Shown here one piece after another: positions 1 through 8,069 of a stretch of DNA of 38,008 bases (the first letter of the stretch is position 1; each line of letters begins with the position of its first letter). The notes beneath the pieces are model-generated. The model saw only the letters and a list, made by a program, of their open reading frames with translations, did not search any database and was not told where the DNA came from. A program made the position numbers and the translations under genes. Source of the stretch: Kocuria carniphila (lineage in GTDB: Bacteria; Actinomycetota; Actinomycetes; Actinomycetales; Micrococcaceae); contig NZ_NOIT01000024.1 in the NCBI RefSeq assembly GCF_004136555.1, positions 1 to 38,008 of the forward strand, in the 5' to 3' direction.

Positions 1-54
1 TGCCCTCTCATCGCGGTGGAACGGAACCCTGAACAAGTCCCATTCTTCCCGGTC

Positions 55-75
55 AGACGGGCATCCCGTCTTTAA
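55..75 (+). terminator. Rho-independent terminator of a gene left of the window
   Basis: A perfect 7-bp stem (AGACGGG at 55-61, CCCGTCT at 65-71) with a 3-nt loop is followed by TTTAATTA. The T-run is on the plus strand, so it would end a plus-strand transcript entering from outside. The loop is minimal, which is the main weakness. Confidence 0.5.
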
Positions 76-880
76 TTACGGCCCAAGCCCAGCATGCTCA
101 TCGGTGGACCAAGGCTAAGGGGCTGAGCCGTCGCGCTCAGGCCGGCGGAGCCTCGGGCTCGGGGGCCTGCTCGGCGCGCGCCGCTGTGCCGAGCGCCCGG
201 CCCAGGCCCTGCGGATCCGCGCAGCCGGCCAGCCTGCGGTCGAGCGGATCGGGCCACCAGCGCTCGAGCCCACGGTGAAGCGCCGAGCGGCGCTCGAGCA
301 GCGCCGCTCGCTGCTGGAGATCGCACTGCCCGGCGAGCGTGTCGAAGAGCGCCCGCAGCCGCCGCTGGATCTGGACGCTGCCGGTGCCGTACTGGCGGAT
401 CTCGTCGGTGGCCGCGGCCACGTAGTCGGCCCAGCTGCGCGTCCATTCGCGCAGCACCGACGCGTCGTGGTGGGCGGCCAGGAGCGCCTCGCGCTTGGCG
501 ATGTCCGGGGCGAGTTCGGCGAGGATGTCCTCGATCTCCTCGAGCGCCTGGACGGCGCGGCTGGGATCGTTGACCGCGGGCGAGAGCGCCTTGAGCGCGA
601 TGTCGACCATGGCGCGGATCGCGCCGAAGGGCCCGCTGGCGGGCGAGAGCACGTCGCCGAACGCCAGCGCCGATTCGAGCGCGCGGCGCTGGGCCCGGCC
701 CACCGGCGCCGAGGTCCGGAAGAGGATCCCGCCGCTCGGCACGGGGGTGCCCAGGCTGGGCACGAGCTCGATGCGCATGCCCCGCGCACCCTCGCAGTCG
801 AGCAGGCGCGGGATGTTAACGGCGAGCACAAAGTCCCCCGCGGGGCGCGGCGGCGCCGGCGCACCGGGCCGCCGCCGGCG

Positions 881-910
881 GCGGTGCCGGTGGCGGCGGT
901 GCCGGTGGCG
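881..910. repeat. 15-bp perfect tandem duplication in the DUF2254 pseudogene
   Basis: GCGGTGCCGGTGGCG occurs twice in direct succession (881-895 and 896-910). It lies beside the place where the DUF2254 reading frame changes, so slippage or unequal recombination here may have helped to break the gene. Confidence 0.85.
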
Positions 911-1080
911 AGTTCCGCGGCGCGGGTGTGGAAGCGGGCCGGGTCGTAGCGGGTGGAATCGCGGCCCTCGGCGGCGAGGTGGCGTAGCAGCGCGCCGGGG
1001 TTGAGCAGCCGGCACACGCGCACCGCGACCGCGTGCAGCGGCGGCGCGAGCGCGCGGTCGAGGGCAGGCAGCACGGCGCC

Positions 1081-1107
1081 GAGGGCGAGGGCGAGGGCGA
1101 GGGCGAG
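1081..1107. repeat. Hexanucleotide tandem repeat (GAGGGC, 4.5 copies)
   Basis: GAGGGC is repeated without interruption. On the minus strand it encodes the Leu-Ala alternation of the membrane helix in the DUF2254 remnant. Change by whole units keeps frame and would only lengthen or shorten the helix. Confidence 0.8.
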
Positions 1108-1356
1108 CAGGAAGAGGCGCAGGGGGATGCCCCACATCGTGGGCACGCGGACCTGGCGGCACATGGCCGCCCATTCGCGGCGGGCGGCGGCGGTCTCCCG
1201 GCGGGCCGGGCCCGCCTCGGAATCGCCGTCCCCCAGCGCTGCACCCACACGGACCTCCTCGCGACCGGGCCGCCCGGCGGCGCGACCGCCGCACCCGTGG
1301 CGCGACAGGGCTAGCCTACCGAGCGCGGCCCACCTCCACCACAGAGCGGGCGGGAC

Positions 1357-2217
1357 TCAGCCCTGCGGGTCGTCGTAGAAGCCGCCGCCCGCGCCGGCGC
1401 CCATGCGGCCGCGGTCGATGTAGTGCTCCTTGAGCCAGGCGGCGAGGCGCCGGCTGTGCTCATCGCCGCTCGACAGGATGTTGTAGGCGGTGCCGAGGCC
1501 CACGACGTCGTAGATCTGGAACGGTCCCATGGGCGCGCCCGTGGCGATCCGCCAGACGTTGTCGACGTCCTCTGGCTGTGCGTAGCCGCCCGCCGCCAGG
1601 TCGAGGGCCGCATTGAGGAAGGGCACGAGCAGCGAGTTGAGCACGTAGCCGGGGCGCTCCTTGTGCACGGGGATGGGCACCATGCCGATGGCGCGGGCGA
1701 ACTCCACGACCGTGTCGAAGACCGCGGGGCTCGTCTCCGCCGTGCCCATGACCTCGGCGGTGTTGAACTTCCAGATCTGGTTGGCGAAGTGCAGGGCGAG
1801 GAAGCGGTCGGGCCGCCCCGTGAAGTCCTTCATGTCGCTGGGCAGCAGGGTCGAGGAGTTCGTCGCGAAGATCGTGTGCTCGGGGGCGAGCGCCGCGAGC
1901 TTCTCGTAGGTCTCGCGCTTGATGTCGAGGCGCTCCGGGACGGCCTCGATGATGAGATCGGCATTCCCCGCGGCCTGCGCGAGGTCCGTCGTCGTCGCCA
2001 GGCGCTCGAGCGCTGCCTGCGTGCTGGCCTCGGTGGCGCCCTCGACCTCGACCCGGTAGGCGGTGACGAGCGCGTCCAGGCGCTTGCGGCCGGCGCTCAG
2101 GGCCTCGTCGCCGATGTCGTAGACGGTGACGTCGAAGCCGGAGTAGGCGGCCTGGTAGGCGATCTGGGCGCCGAGCACTCCGGCGCCCAGCACGGTGACG
2201 CGGGCGATGTCGCTCAT
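1357..2217 (-). CDS. 3-hydroxyacyl-CoA (3-hydroxybutyryl-CoA) dehydrogenase
   Basis: A 286-residue NAD-dependent oxidoreductase of the 3-hydroxyacyl-CoA dehydrogenase family, which interconverts 3-hydroxyacyl-CoA and 3-oxoacyl-CoA in fatty-acid or polyhydroxybutyrate metabolism. The Rossmann motif GAGVLG lies at residues 10-15. Further family landmarks are IIEAVPERLDIK, FATNSSTL and LHFANQIW, and the C-terminal domain has RPGYVLNSLLVPFLNAAL. The start at 2217 (MSDIARV) is chosen because GAGGAGGA precedes it by a few bases; the frame stays open further upstream but without a site. Length is normal for the single-domain form. Codon use is extremely GC-rich, like the rest of the left segment. 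Substrate chain length cannot be read from the sequence. Confidence 0.9.
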   Translation of the reverse strand: MSDIARVTVLGAGVLGAQIAYQAAYSGFDVTVYDIGDEALSAGRKRLDALVTAYRVEVEGATEASTQAALERLATTTDLAQAAGNADLIIEAVPERLDIKRETYEKLAALAPEHTIFATNSSTLLPSDMKDFTGRPDRFLALHFANQIWKFNTAEVMGTAETSPAVFDTVVEFARAIGMVPIPVHKERPGYVLNSLLVPFLNAALDLAAGGYAQPEDVDNVWRIATGAPMGPFQIYDVVGLGTAYNILSSGDEHSRRLAAWLKEHYIDRGRMGAGAGGGFYDDPQG

Positions 2218-2342
2218 GGTGTTCCTCCTCGATGGGCCGCCGGGGCGGCAGCCGCGCAACCTGCGCGCCTATTTTTGAGCTTACTCATTTTTCCGCGCTC
2301 GGCAAGGGCGCGGCCCGGCGCCCGCTCCCCTCGCGTCCGGGG

Positions 2343-2811
2343 CTACCTCCGCAGCGCGCGGCGCACGAGCGCGGCGGCGAACCGCGCCCGGTCGGCGGGG
2401 GCAACCAGCCCGGCCAGCGCCTCGGGCTCGGCTGGCAGCCCCGCCCGGCGCGCGCCCTCGAGCACCTTGGCATCGAAGACCGGCGGGAGGGACCAGATCC
2501 CCTGGACCTCGCGCAGGAAGATCTGCGCCCCGGCGGGCCCGATGCCGGGAAAGGCGCGCAGCAGGCGGCTCAGGGCCGCGGGCTCTGCGTGCCCCGCTGC
2601 ACGCAGCCGGCGCAGGTCACCGCCGTAGTCCGCGAGCAGGTGCTCGGACATGCGGCCCAGGCGGGTCGCAGTGCTCTCGTCGTAGCGGCGGTAGCCGGCG
2701 CGGCCCAGCGCGGCGACGCGCTGGCGGTGCGTCGAGGCGCGCATGTGCGCCGGGGGTGGTGAGGCCGGCGTCCCACAGCTCACGCGCGGCGGCCACCGCG
2801 ATGTCCGCCCC
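2343..2811 (-). pseudogene. HhH-GPD (endonuclease III-like) gene, 5'-truncated and frameshifted
   Basis: The last ~130 residues read like the actinobacterial HhH-GPD base-excision family: a YRRYDESTAT block, a helix-hairpin-helix with FPGIGPAGAQIFLREVQ, and a tail ending in LVRRALRR. Just upstream the matching sequence (ADIAVAAARELWDAGLTTP) is in a different frame. One surplus base in the G-run at 2752-2756 accounts for the shift. Similarity stops at about 2810, where the expected N-terminal ~40-50 residues are missing and unrelated lower-GC DNA begins. The gene was therefore probably cut by the event that joined the GC-rich segment to the island. The frameshift alone could be a homopolymer sequencing error; the truncation could not. 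Confidence 0.7.
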
Positions 2812-3137
2812 ATCGTGGTCCCTTCACAGTGGAGCAGGTCCATCGGAATCTTAGCTATGGCCACCGACAACGAGAGACGTGTTCGGGGCGCAGAAGGCAT
2901 CTATGGACCTATCGCCAGACGTTGGATCGGAACACTCAGACCCCTTGCCCTCAGGGCCCAAGCAACACAACCCCTGGTCAGGCCGGCTCCCTATACGTTG
3001 AACCGGAACTCAACCACGTCGCCGCAGATAGCAACCTCTGATTGCACCGGTTTCGCAACGGCGGCAGAGAAGCCTCCGCGCGCTAGACCACACCACGCAC
3101 AACCATACGATTCAGTCGGTATCGATGGTCCGGACGA
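2812..3137. other. Gene-free junction between the GC-rich segment and the IS element
   Basis: No convincing gene. This stretch separates the cut endonuclease gene from the IS3 end. It contains the outermost ychF-end copy (2960-3023). The remaining bases show no family I recognise; composition is lower in GC than the DNA to the left. Confidence 0.6.
2960..3023 (-). repeat. ychF 3'-end copy 1 (distal attachment-site candidate)
   Basis: Read on the minus strand, this ends in GDVVEFRFNV-stop (stop at 2991-2993), identical in protein to the end of YchF. It aligns without gaps to 12675-12738 at the true ychF end. Of the 22 bases beyond the stop (2960-2981), 18 match; of the 33 bases from stop into coding sequence, 25 match, with most differences synonymous. 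Similarity on both sides of the stop makes this the best candidate for the partner of the ychF end at the far edge of the island. Confidence 0.75.
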
Positions 3138-4373
3138 TGAATCGGCCCGGGTTTGATGCCGCTGCTGTTTGAGTCCGGAAGGATAGACAGCATGCCGAAG
3201 AAGATCGATCCCCAGCTGCCCGCCAGGTGCGTGCGGCTCGTCAGGGACCACGCCCAGGAGTACCCCACCCTCACTGCCGCAGTCACCGCGCTCCCCCGGC
3301 AGGAGGGCAATGAGATCCTGCGCCGGGCCTCGATTTTCTTCGCGGGCGAGCTCGACCCCCGAAACCGCTGATCTGCGCGTTCATCGACGAGATGCGCACC
3401 CGAGGGCTATGCAGTCGAGTCGATCCTGAGCGTCCTGCGCCGGCAGGGCTTGAGGATCGCTGCACGCACCTATCGGTCCTGGAAGCGACCGGCCCGCCTC
3501 GCCGATCGCACGATCACAGATGCCCTGGTCGAGGACGAGATCCGTGAGCTGGCCTGGACCATCAATCCCGCCACCGGGCAGGTCCAGATGACGCCCGAGG
3601 GCCTGTATGGGCGGCGGAAGTGGGTCGCGCTGCTCCGCCGCCAGGAAGGCCTCGCCGGCACCTCCCGCGCGGCGGTGGACCGGGCGATGCGCACCCTCGG
3701 CCTCGAGGGCATCCGGCGGGCGAAGAAGCGGCGCACCACCATCCCGAACCCTGATGGGAAACGGGCGGGTGACCTGCTCAATCGCGACTTCACGGCCCCG
3801 GCTGCGAACCTGGTGTGGGTCACCGATTTCACCTACGTCCGCACCTGGGCCGGGTTCGTGTACGTCCCGTTCGTCGTCGACGTGTTCACTCAGCGGATCG
3901 TGGGCTGGCACGCCTCGACGTCGAAGAAGGTCGACCTGGTCATGACCCCGCTGCGCATCGCGCTCTGGCAACGCGAACGGGAAGGAAACCCAGTTTCACC
4001 AGGCTCTGTGGTGGCGCACAGCGATGCCGGATCGCAGTACACGTCGATCCGGCTGACCGAGAACCTCGACCTCGAGGGCATCGCCCCGTCGATCGGGACC
4101 GTCGGCGATGCGTTCGATAACGCGCTCATGGAGACGGTCAATGGGCTGTTCAAGACCGAGTGCATCCGCACCACCGTCTTCCACCACAGCCCCTACCGGA
4201 CCCTCGCGGACGTCGCGTTCGCGACTGCCGGCTGGGTCGACTGGTACAACAACCGGCGCCTCCACGGCTCCCTGGGGATGCTGACCCCGGTAGAGTCCGA
4301 GACGCTGCACAACGAGGCCCTCACCCGAGAGCCAGCACCAACAAAGCAGCGGCAGAGAACCCGGGCCGATTCA
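3138..4373 (+). mobile_element. IS3-family insertion sequence, degenerate
   Basis: Both ends share TGAATCGGCCCGGGTT (3138-3153 and, inverted, 4358-4373), and the similarity continues imperfectly into TGCCGCTGCT. Inside are orfA and orfB of the IS3 family. The flanking trinucleotides (CGA left, GAG right) do not form a target duplication, so one end may have been rearranged. At 1236 bp it is shorter than expected because orfA has lost its middle. A closely related left end without a body lies at 7732-7794 and a more distant end at 5786-5811. Confidence 0.85.
3192..3371 (+). pseudogene. IS3 transposase OrfA, internally deleted
   Basis: Starts at ATG 3192 behind GGAAGGAT. It begins with the usual HTH opening (MPKKIDPQLPARCVRLVRDH) and ends with EILRRASIFFAGELDPRNR, the normal OrfA end. 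Only 59 residues remain of about 100: roughly 40 residues between TAAVTAL and NEILRRA, covering the recognition helix and most of the leucine zipper, are missing in frame. DNA binding by this product is therefore unlikely. Confidence 0.8.
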
Positions 4374-4442
4374 GAGAAGCCGGTAGGAGCACGCGAACTG
4401 ACAACGCGGAAGGAGTCGACTTTTGACGACTCACAAGAGTGA
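3450..4442 (+). pseudogene. IS3 transposase OrfB (DDE integrase core), frameshifted near its start
   Basis: Carries the rve/DDE core: VTDFTYV (first Asp), VVAHSDAGSQY (second Asp) and DNALMETVNGLFKTE (Glu), plus the terminal WYNNRRLHGSLG motif. The natural OrfB begins about 80 bases earlier, in codons for ICAFIDEMRTRG right after the orfA stop. One surplus G in the run at 3404-3406 separates that part from YAVESILSVLRR and the rest. The open frame runs past the right inverted repeat (4373) to 4442, overlapping the start of the next gene, so its last ~23 residues are host DNA. Catalytic residues are intact, but normal OrfAB expression is not possible from this copy. Confidence 0.8.
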
Positions 4443-5640
4443 ACCCATCGGGACGACGCAAAGCCCGACGGGGGAGGTAGTGGTCGGGGTGATGGCCGAT
4501 CCGGTCGCCACCGCCCTGACAGTCGCGAAGCATCTCGAACGGGTACTGCCTGGCCTACTCGCCGAGCAGCTCGCTGACGGTCACTGGAGAGTGGAGGTGC
4601 ACCGAGAGAGGCTGCCTCCCAGTGACGAGAAGCAGTTTGAGATGATGGACCTGGCAGCCGAGCGTAAGCGGGAACATGGCTGGGACCTCGCGGTATGCGT
4701 GACCGACCTCCCACTGATGATCGACCGGCGCCCCGTCGTCGCTGACGCCGACCACAGTCGGAACGTGGCGGTGGTTTCACTGCCGGCCTTCGGGGCCATG
4801 AGCCTACGAAGGCGAGTGTCAGAAGTGGTGACACAGCTCATTGGGGACATGCGCGGCGGGACCATTCTGAAGGACGGGTCCCAGGCGCATCGGCGGTCGC
4901 GGGTCCCGGCTCTGGGCGGCGCCTTCGAGTGGACGACCCCAGACCAAGACGGGGTCGACGTCCGTATCTTCGCGAACCGCGGGCGCCTGCGGCTGCTCGT
5001 GGGAATGGTCCGGGATAATCGTCCGTGGCGGCTGGTCTCCGGTCTCCGAGGGGCGCTGGTGGGAGCGTTCGCGTTCAGCGCGTTCTATCTGTTGAACGCC
5101 ACGCTGTGGGAACTCGCACTCACCATGGCAGCGTGGCAGCTGGTCGCCGTCGTCGTTGCCTCAATTACGGTGATGATCACTTGGCTCATCGTCTATCACC
5201 GACTCTGGGAACGAGCCAAAGATCTGCCGCCGCAGGAACGTGAACGAACGGTGCTGTTCAACGCGTCGACTGTCTTGACCCTCGCTATTGGGCTGACGTG
5301 CGGCTATGCGGGGCTGTACGTCCTGAACCTGACTGCCGCGCTGATCGTTTTCACTCCGGAGGTGTTCAGCCAGTACGCCGGAGGCGAATACGGACTGGGC
5401 GAGTATCTCCTGGTGACCCTGTTCGCGACCGCCGCTGCGACGATCGCGGGTGCGATTGGGTCTGGCTTCGAAAGTGAAGAGTCGGTGCTCGAGGCCGCCT
5501 ATAGCTACCGGGAGCGCAAACGGCGCGAGGCGCGGCGCCGCTCACGCAGCGCAGAGAACAATGACAGCGCGGTCCACGACGCGGCGCAGAACGACGACAC
5601 ATCTCGTGCAGAGGACTCCGATGCAGGCCCGGACCACTGA
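4423..5640 (+). CDS. Membrane protein of unknown function with cytoplasmic N-terminal domain
   Basis: 405 residues. The start TTG 4423 follows AAGGAG by about eight bases. Residues 1-~200 are soluble and open with GEVVVGVMADPVATALTVAKHLERVLP, an alternating hydrophobic pattern that resembles an alpha/beta domain; the segment WDLAVCVTDLPLMIDRRPVVAD looks like its core. Four hydrophobic segments follow at roughly 215-235, 240-262, 285-315 and 330-350, then a strongly basic tail (RERKRREARRRSRS) and an acidic end. I have the impression of an uncharacterised actinobacterial family but cannot name it. It stands alone between IS-derived ends (4373 and 5786), so it was probably carried in as cargo. 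Function unknown. Confidence 0.75.
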   Translation: MTTHKSEPIGTTQSPTGEVVVGVMADPVATALTVAKHLERVLPGLLAEQLADGHWRVEVHRERLPPSDEKQFEMMDLAAERKREHGWDLAVCVTDLPLMIDRRPVVADADHSRNVAVVSLPAFGAMSLRRRVSEVVTQLIGDMRGGTILKDGSQAHRRSRVPALGGAFEWTTPDQDGVDVRIFANRGRLRLLVGMVRDNRPWRLVSGLRGALVGAFAFSAFYLLNATLWELALTMAAWQLVAVVVASITVMITWLIVYHRLWERAKDLPPQERERTVLFNASTVLTLAIGLTCGYAGLYVLNLTAALIVFTPEVFSQYAGGEYGLGEYLLVTLFATAAATIAGAIGSGFESEESVLEAAYSYRERKRREARRRSRSAENNDSAVHDAAQNDDTSRAEDSDAGPDH

Positions 5641-5716
5641 GGAGGCAATAGGTCGGCGGTGGATGGTGCGGCTGAAGTTCTTGGCGTACGTAAGCCCTGC
5701 CCGAATGAATGCCCGC

Positions 5717-5730
5717 TGAGGGATCCCTCA
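5717..5730. repeat. 14-bp perfect palindrome
   Basis: TGAGGGATCCCTCA reads the same on both strands, 77 bases downstream of the membrane-protein gene. It could be a protein-binding site or a weak transcription end; there is no clear T-run directly next to it. Confidence 0.5.
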
Positions 5731-5785
5731 ACGAGCTAATACTTTCGTTTTTCGTACGACATAGAAGCGATCACCATAGCCATAG

Positions 5786-5811
5786 TGAATCGGCCGGGAT
5801 TCTCTGCCGCT
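5786..5811. mobile_element. Solo end of an IS related to the IS3 element
   Basis: The bases from TGAATCGGCC through TTCTCTGCCGCT match the right inverted repeat of the 3138-4373 element (read inward) with about two differences, but no transposase lies next to it. It is a scar of an older insertion or deletion. Confidence 0.55.
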
Positions 5812-5891
5812 CGCCGGAAGGACCTGCTAGTGTTCTCCGAGGCGATCGTGTCCCAACTCGCGGGCACCACGACAAAGGAAGAGGAGACATC

Positions 5892-6194
5892 ATGAGCGTG
5901 ACCAAGGGATTGCTGGTCAGGTTTGACGCGTTGCCCGGCAAGGAGGACGATGTGAAGGAGTTCCTTGACAGCGGCCGTGCGCTTGTTGAGGAAGAGCCGG
6001 CGACCACCGCGTGGTTCGCGATCCGCCTCGGGCCCTCCTCCTTCGGGATCTTCGACGTGTTCCCCGATGACGCCGGACGTGACGCTCACCTGTCCGGCCC
6101 TGTTGCGGTAGCTCTCGGCGAGCAGACCGGTGCGTTGTTCTCCGAACCGACGATCGAGAAGCTCGACGTGTTGGGCTCCAAACTTCCCGCCTGA
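5892..6194 (+). CDS. Antibiotic biosynthesis monooxygenase (ABM) domain protein
   Basis: A 100-residue single-domain protein of the dimeric alpha+beta barrel (ABM) type: SVTKGLLVRFDALPGKEDDVKEFL forms the first strand and helix, AWFAIRLGPSSFGIFDVFPDD the central strands, and EPTIEKLDVL the last strand. Such proteins act as cofactor-free quinol or polyketide oxygenases, or as small stress enzymes; the substrate cannot be told here. The start at 5892 follows GAAGAGGAG. It lies 140 bp upstream of the flavin oxidase on the same strand; the two may be co-expressed. Confidence 0.75.
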   Translation: MSVTKGLLVRFDALPGKEDDVKEFLDSGRALVEEEPATTAWFAIRLGPSSFGIFDVFPDDAGRDAHLSGPVAVALGEQTGALFSEPTIEKLDVLGSKLPA

Positions 6195-6336
6195 CACCAC
6201 AGACCGGGAGTACTGACCCCGACATGAGGAGTCGTTGCGCGCGGTGACTTCGGGCTGACACAGCCCGTTGACGTCGTGGCAGCGGCCCCTTACTTTTGAG
6301 GTCTATCTCACATCCCTAACAGATCGAGGAACCGCG

Positions 6337-7464
6337 ATGACAGGAACTGACGACGTTGCCCCGACGCGTTCACCCGAGGTAGCAGTGATCGGGGGCGGGA
6401 TCGTCGGTCTGTCGACGGCGTACGCGCTGCGGGAGCAGGGCGTGCCGGTGCGCTTGTACGAGGCCGGTCTGCCCGGAGCGGGTCAGTCCGCGGGCGAGTC
6501 GCGGATCTTCCGGCATGCCCACGACGACCCGCGACTCGTCGCTTTCGCGCGCGAAAGCCGCGGTGTATGGGATGAGTGGGCCGAACACTTCGACGTCGAG
6601 CTGGTCTCATCAGACGGTGTCGTGGCGATCGGCGACAGCGCCCTGGCGCGGCTGCGGGTGCTCGACGAGGTCGGCGGCGTGGAAGCGCACGAAATCGATG
6701 CAGCCGAGCTCGCCCAGCGAATGCCGCTGCTCGCTGGGTACTCGGGGCCAGCGGTGCTCGACGAGTCGGGCGGCGCGATCCGCACCCGCGCCGCGATCAC
6801 GGCACTCGCGGGTGCTCTCGCAGATGCCGTCACCACCGCAGAGGTCATCTCCATCGATCCCCGCGGCGATGGGACGGTCGAGGTGCGCAGCGTCACCGAC
6901 CGGGCTGTCTACTCCAAGGTGGTCGTGTGCGCCGGCCGCGAAACCGCCCGCCTGGCCCGCAGTGTCGGCCTGTCGCTGCCGGTTCGCCTTGCCGCACACG
7001 TCCGGCTGACCTTCGACGTGAAAGCCGCCGCCCCGGCACGAGTCGCGTGCCTGCAGGACAGCAGCGGCGTCTTCGGCGAAGTCGGCGTGTACGCGACGCC
7101 GCTACCGGGCAACAGCAGTTATTCGGTCGGACTCAGCGACACCGTCGGCGTCCGCGACGACGGAACGTTCATCGACCCTGCGGCGATTCGATCGCTGGAC
7201 GAACGCGCGCGCGAATACGTGACACGGGCGCTGCCCGGTCTCCACCCAGAGCCGCGCGACTTTCTTCACTGCTGGGTGACCGACCTCCCATGGAGCGAGG
7301 ACGGCGTGGCCGTGTGGGAGGCAGACTCTGTCATTTTTGTGGCCGGTCACAATCTGTTCAAGCAGGCACCTTCGCTGGGTCGCGCTCTTGCCCGGGCTGC
7401 GACCGGCGGCGGTCTCGCCGCCGACCTCACGCCCGCCGCTCGCCTCGGCGAAGCCCTGCGATAG
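6337..7464 (+). CDS. FAD-dependent amine oxidase, monomeric sarcosine oxidase-like
   Basis: 375 residues of the DAO superfamily. A dinucleotide-binding motif GGGIVGLSTAYAL lies near residue 19, followed by GAGQSAGESRIFRHAH, the position of the sarcosine-oxidase loop, and a C-terminal FVAGHNLFKQAPSLGRALA that matches the family's flavin-covering segment. Cys312 in HCWVTDLPW aligns by motif with the cysteine that binds FAD covalently in monomeric sarcosine oxidase. The family oxidises secondary amines or N-methyl amino acids, releasing hydrogen peroxide; the exact substrate is unknown. The start at 6337 is preferred because GAGGAA precedes it; the frame is open further upstream without a site. 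The adjacent ABM protein suggests an oxidative pathway. Confidence 0.8.
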   Translation: MTGTDDVAPTRSPEVAVIGGGIVGLSTAYALREQGVPVRLYEAGLPGAGQSAGESRIFRHAHDDPRLVAFARESRGVWDEWAEHFDVELVSSDGVVAIGDSALARLRVLDEVGGVEAHEIDAAELAQRMPLLAGYSGPAVLDESGGAIRTRAAITALAGALADAVTTAEVISIDPRGDGTVEVRSVTDRAVYSKVVVCAGRETARLARSVGLSLPVRLAAHVRLTFDVKAAAPARVACLQDSSGVFGEVGVYATPLPGNSSYSVGLSDTVGVRDDGTFIDPAAIRSLDERAREYVTRALPGLHPEPRDFLHCWVTDLPWSEDGVAVWEADSVIFVAGHNLFKQAPSLGRALARAATGGGLAADLTPAARLGEALR

Positions 7465-7731
7465 TTCGCCTGCCCCCAGAACGGACGCACTCAATGGGTA
7501 AACGTCTCCTCGTCGAGGACAACGGCAGCCCGCCCTAGGTCAACCCAAAAGCCGCGGCTGGACAGCAGCCACAGGCTCAACCACCTTGTCATGGGGTGTC
7601 TTCATCGTGAGGATCGGTACGCGGAGGTGCCGCAGCGGGATCCGTTGCTGCGGGATCCGCTCGCGGTGCGAACCGGCGCGGGATGATTAAACCGCGTCGC
7701 AGTGCGGGGTTCGGACCTAGCCGTCAGGTTG

Positions 7732-7794
7732 TGAATCGGCCCGGGTTTGATGCCGCTGCTGTTTGAGTCCGGAAGGATGGGCAGCATGCCGAAG
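7732..7794 (+). mobile_element. IS3 left-end remnant
   Basis: 63 bases match 3138-3200 of the IS3 element with two differences, covering the inverted repeat, the ribosome-binding site and the first three codons of orfA. Identity stops abruptly after the codons for MPK. It is an insertion of the same IS type that was later deleted, or a recombination breakpoint. Confidence 0.85.
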
Positions 7795-7976
7795 GCGGTG
7801 CCGGTAATGGTCTGCGCTCCGTCCGGGTCGTCGGCCGCCGGCGAACCACGGAGGTCCAGGGCAGGCAGCGGGGTCGTTCCTGTGCCGGCATCGTAGCGCG
7901 GGCGCGCCGGGGTCAGCGCAACCAGAAATCGGTGCGGGCCTTTGGAAGCTAGCCCACGCCATCTACACATGCGGCA

Positions 7977-8036
7977 AGAAAAACGGGACTGCCGCACGAT
8001 CAGGTCAAGATGCCACCTATCCATGCGGCAGTCCCG
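7977..8036 (-). terminator. Long-stem terminator downstream of the toxin-antitoxin/GNAT operon
   Basis: A perfect 13-bp inverted repeat (CGGGACTGCCGCA at 7984-7996 and its complement at 8024-8036) encloses 27 bases. On the minus strand the second arm is followed by TTTTTCTT, the expected T-run. It lies 94 bases beyond the GNAT stop. The loop is unusually long, and the repeat also sits 34 bases beyond ychF-end copy 2, so a role in recombination is an alternative. Confidence 0.55.
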
Positions 8037-8069
8037 AAATGCGCCCGAAATCGATCGTGACTTGCAGCT

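Larger units (their letters stand above)
137..1248 (-). pseudogene. Broken DUF2254 membrane-protein gene
   Basis: The C-terminal half (reading from about 840 down to 137) carries the DUF2254 signature: GDFV, then a DIALKALSPAVNDP-like block and a helical tail. The N-terminal part is in another frame. It starts at GTG 1248 behind a good GAGGAGGT site, with one obvious membrane helix (LFLLALALALALGAVL) and about 120 residues before the signature frame. The family normally has several membrane helices and roughly 200 more residues there, so I infer an internal deletion plus a frameshift between about 838 and 880, next to a perfect 15-bp tandem duplication (881-910). A sequencing error in this very GC-rich tract could explain the frameshift but not the missing helices. 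The biochemical role of DUF2254 is not established. Confidence 0.65.

Noticed and set aside
1423-2628. 401-codon plus-strand open frame over the dehydrogenase
   Set aside because: Antisense shadow of the 3-hydroxyacyl-CoA dehydrogenase gene; no family motif.
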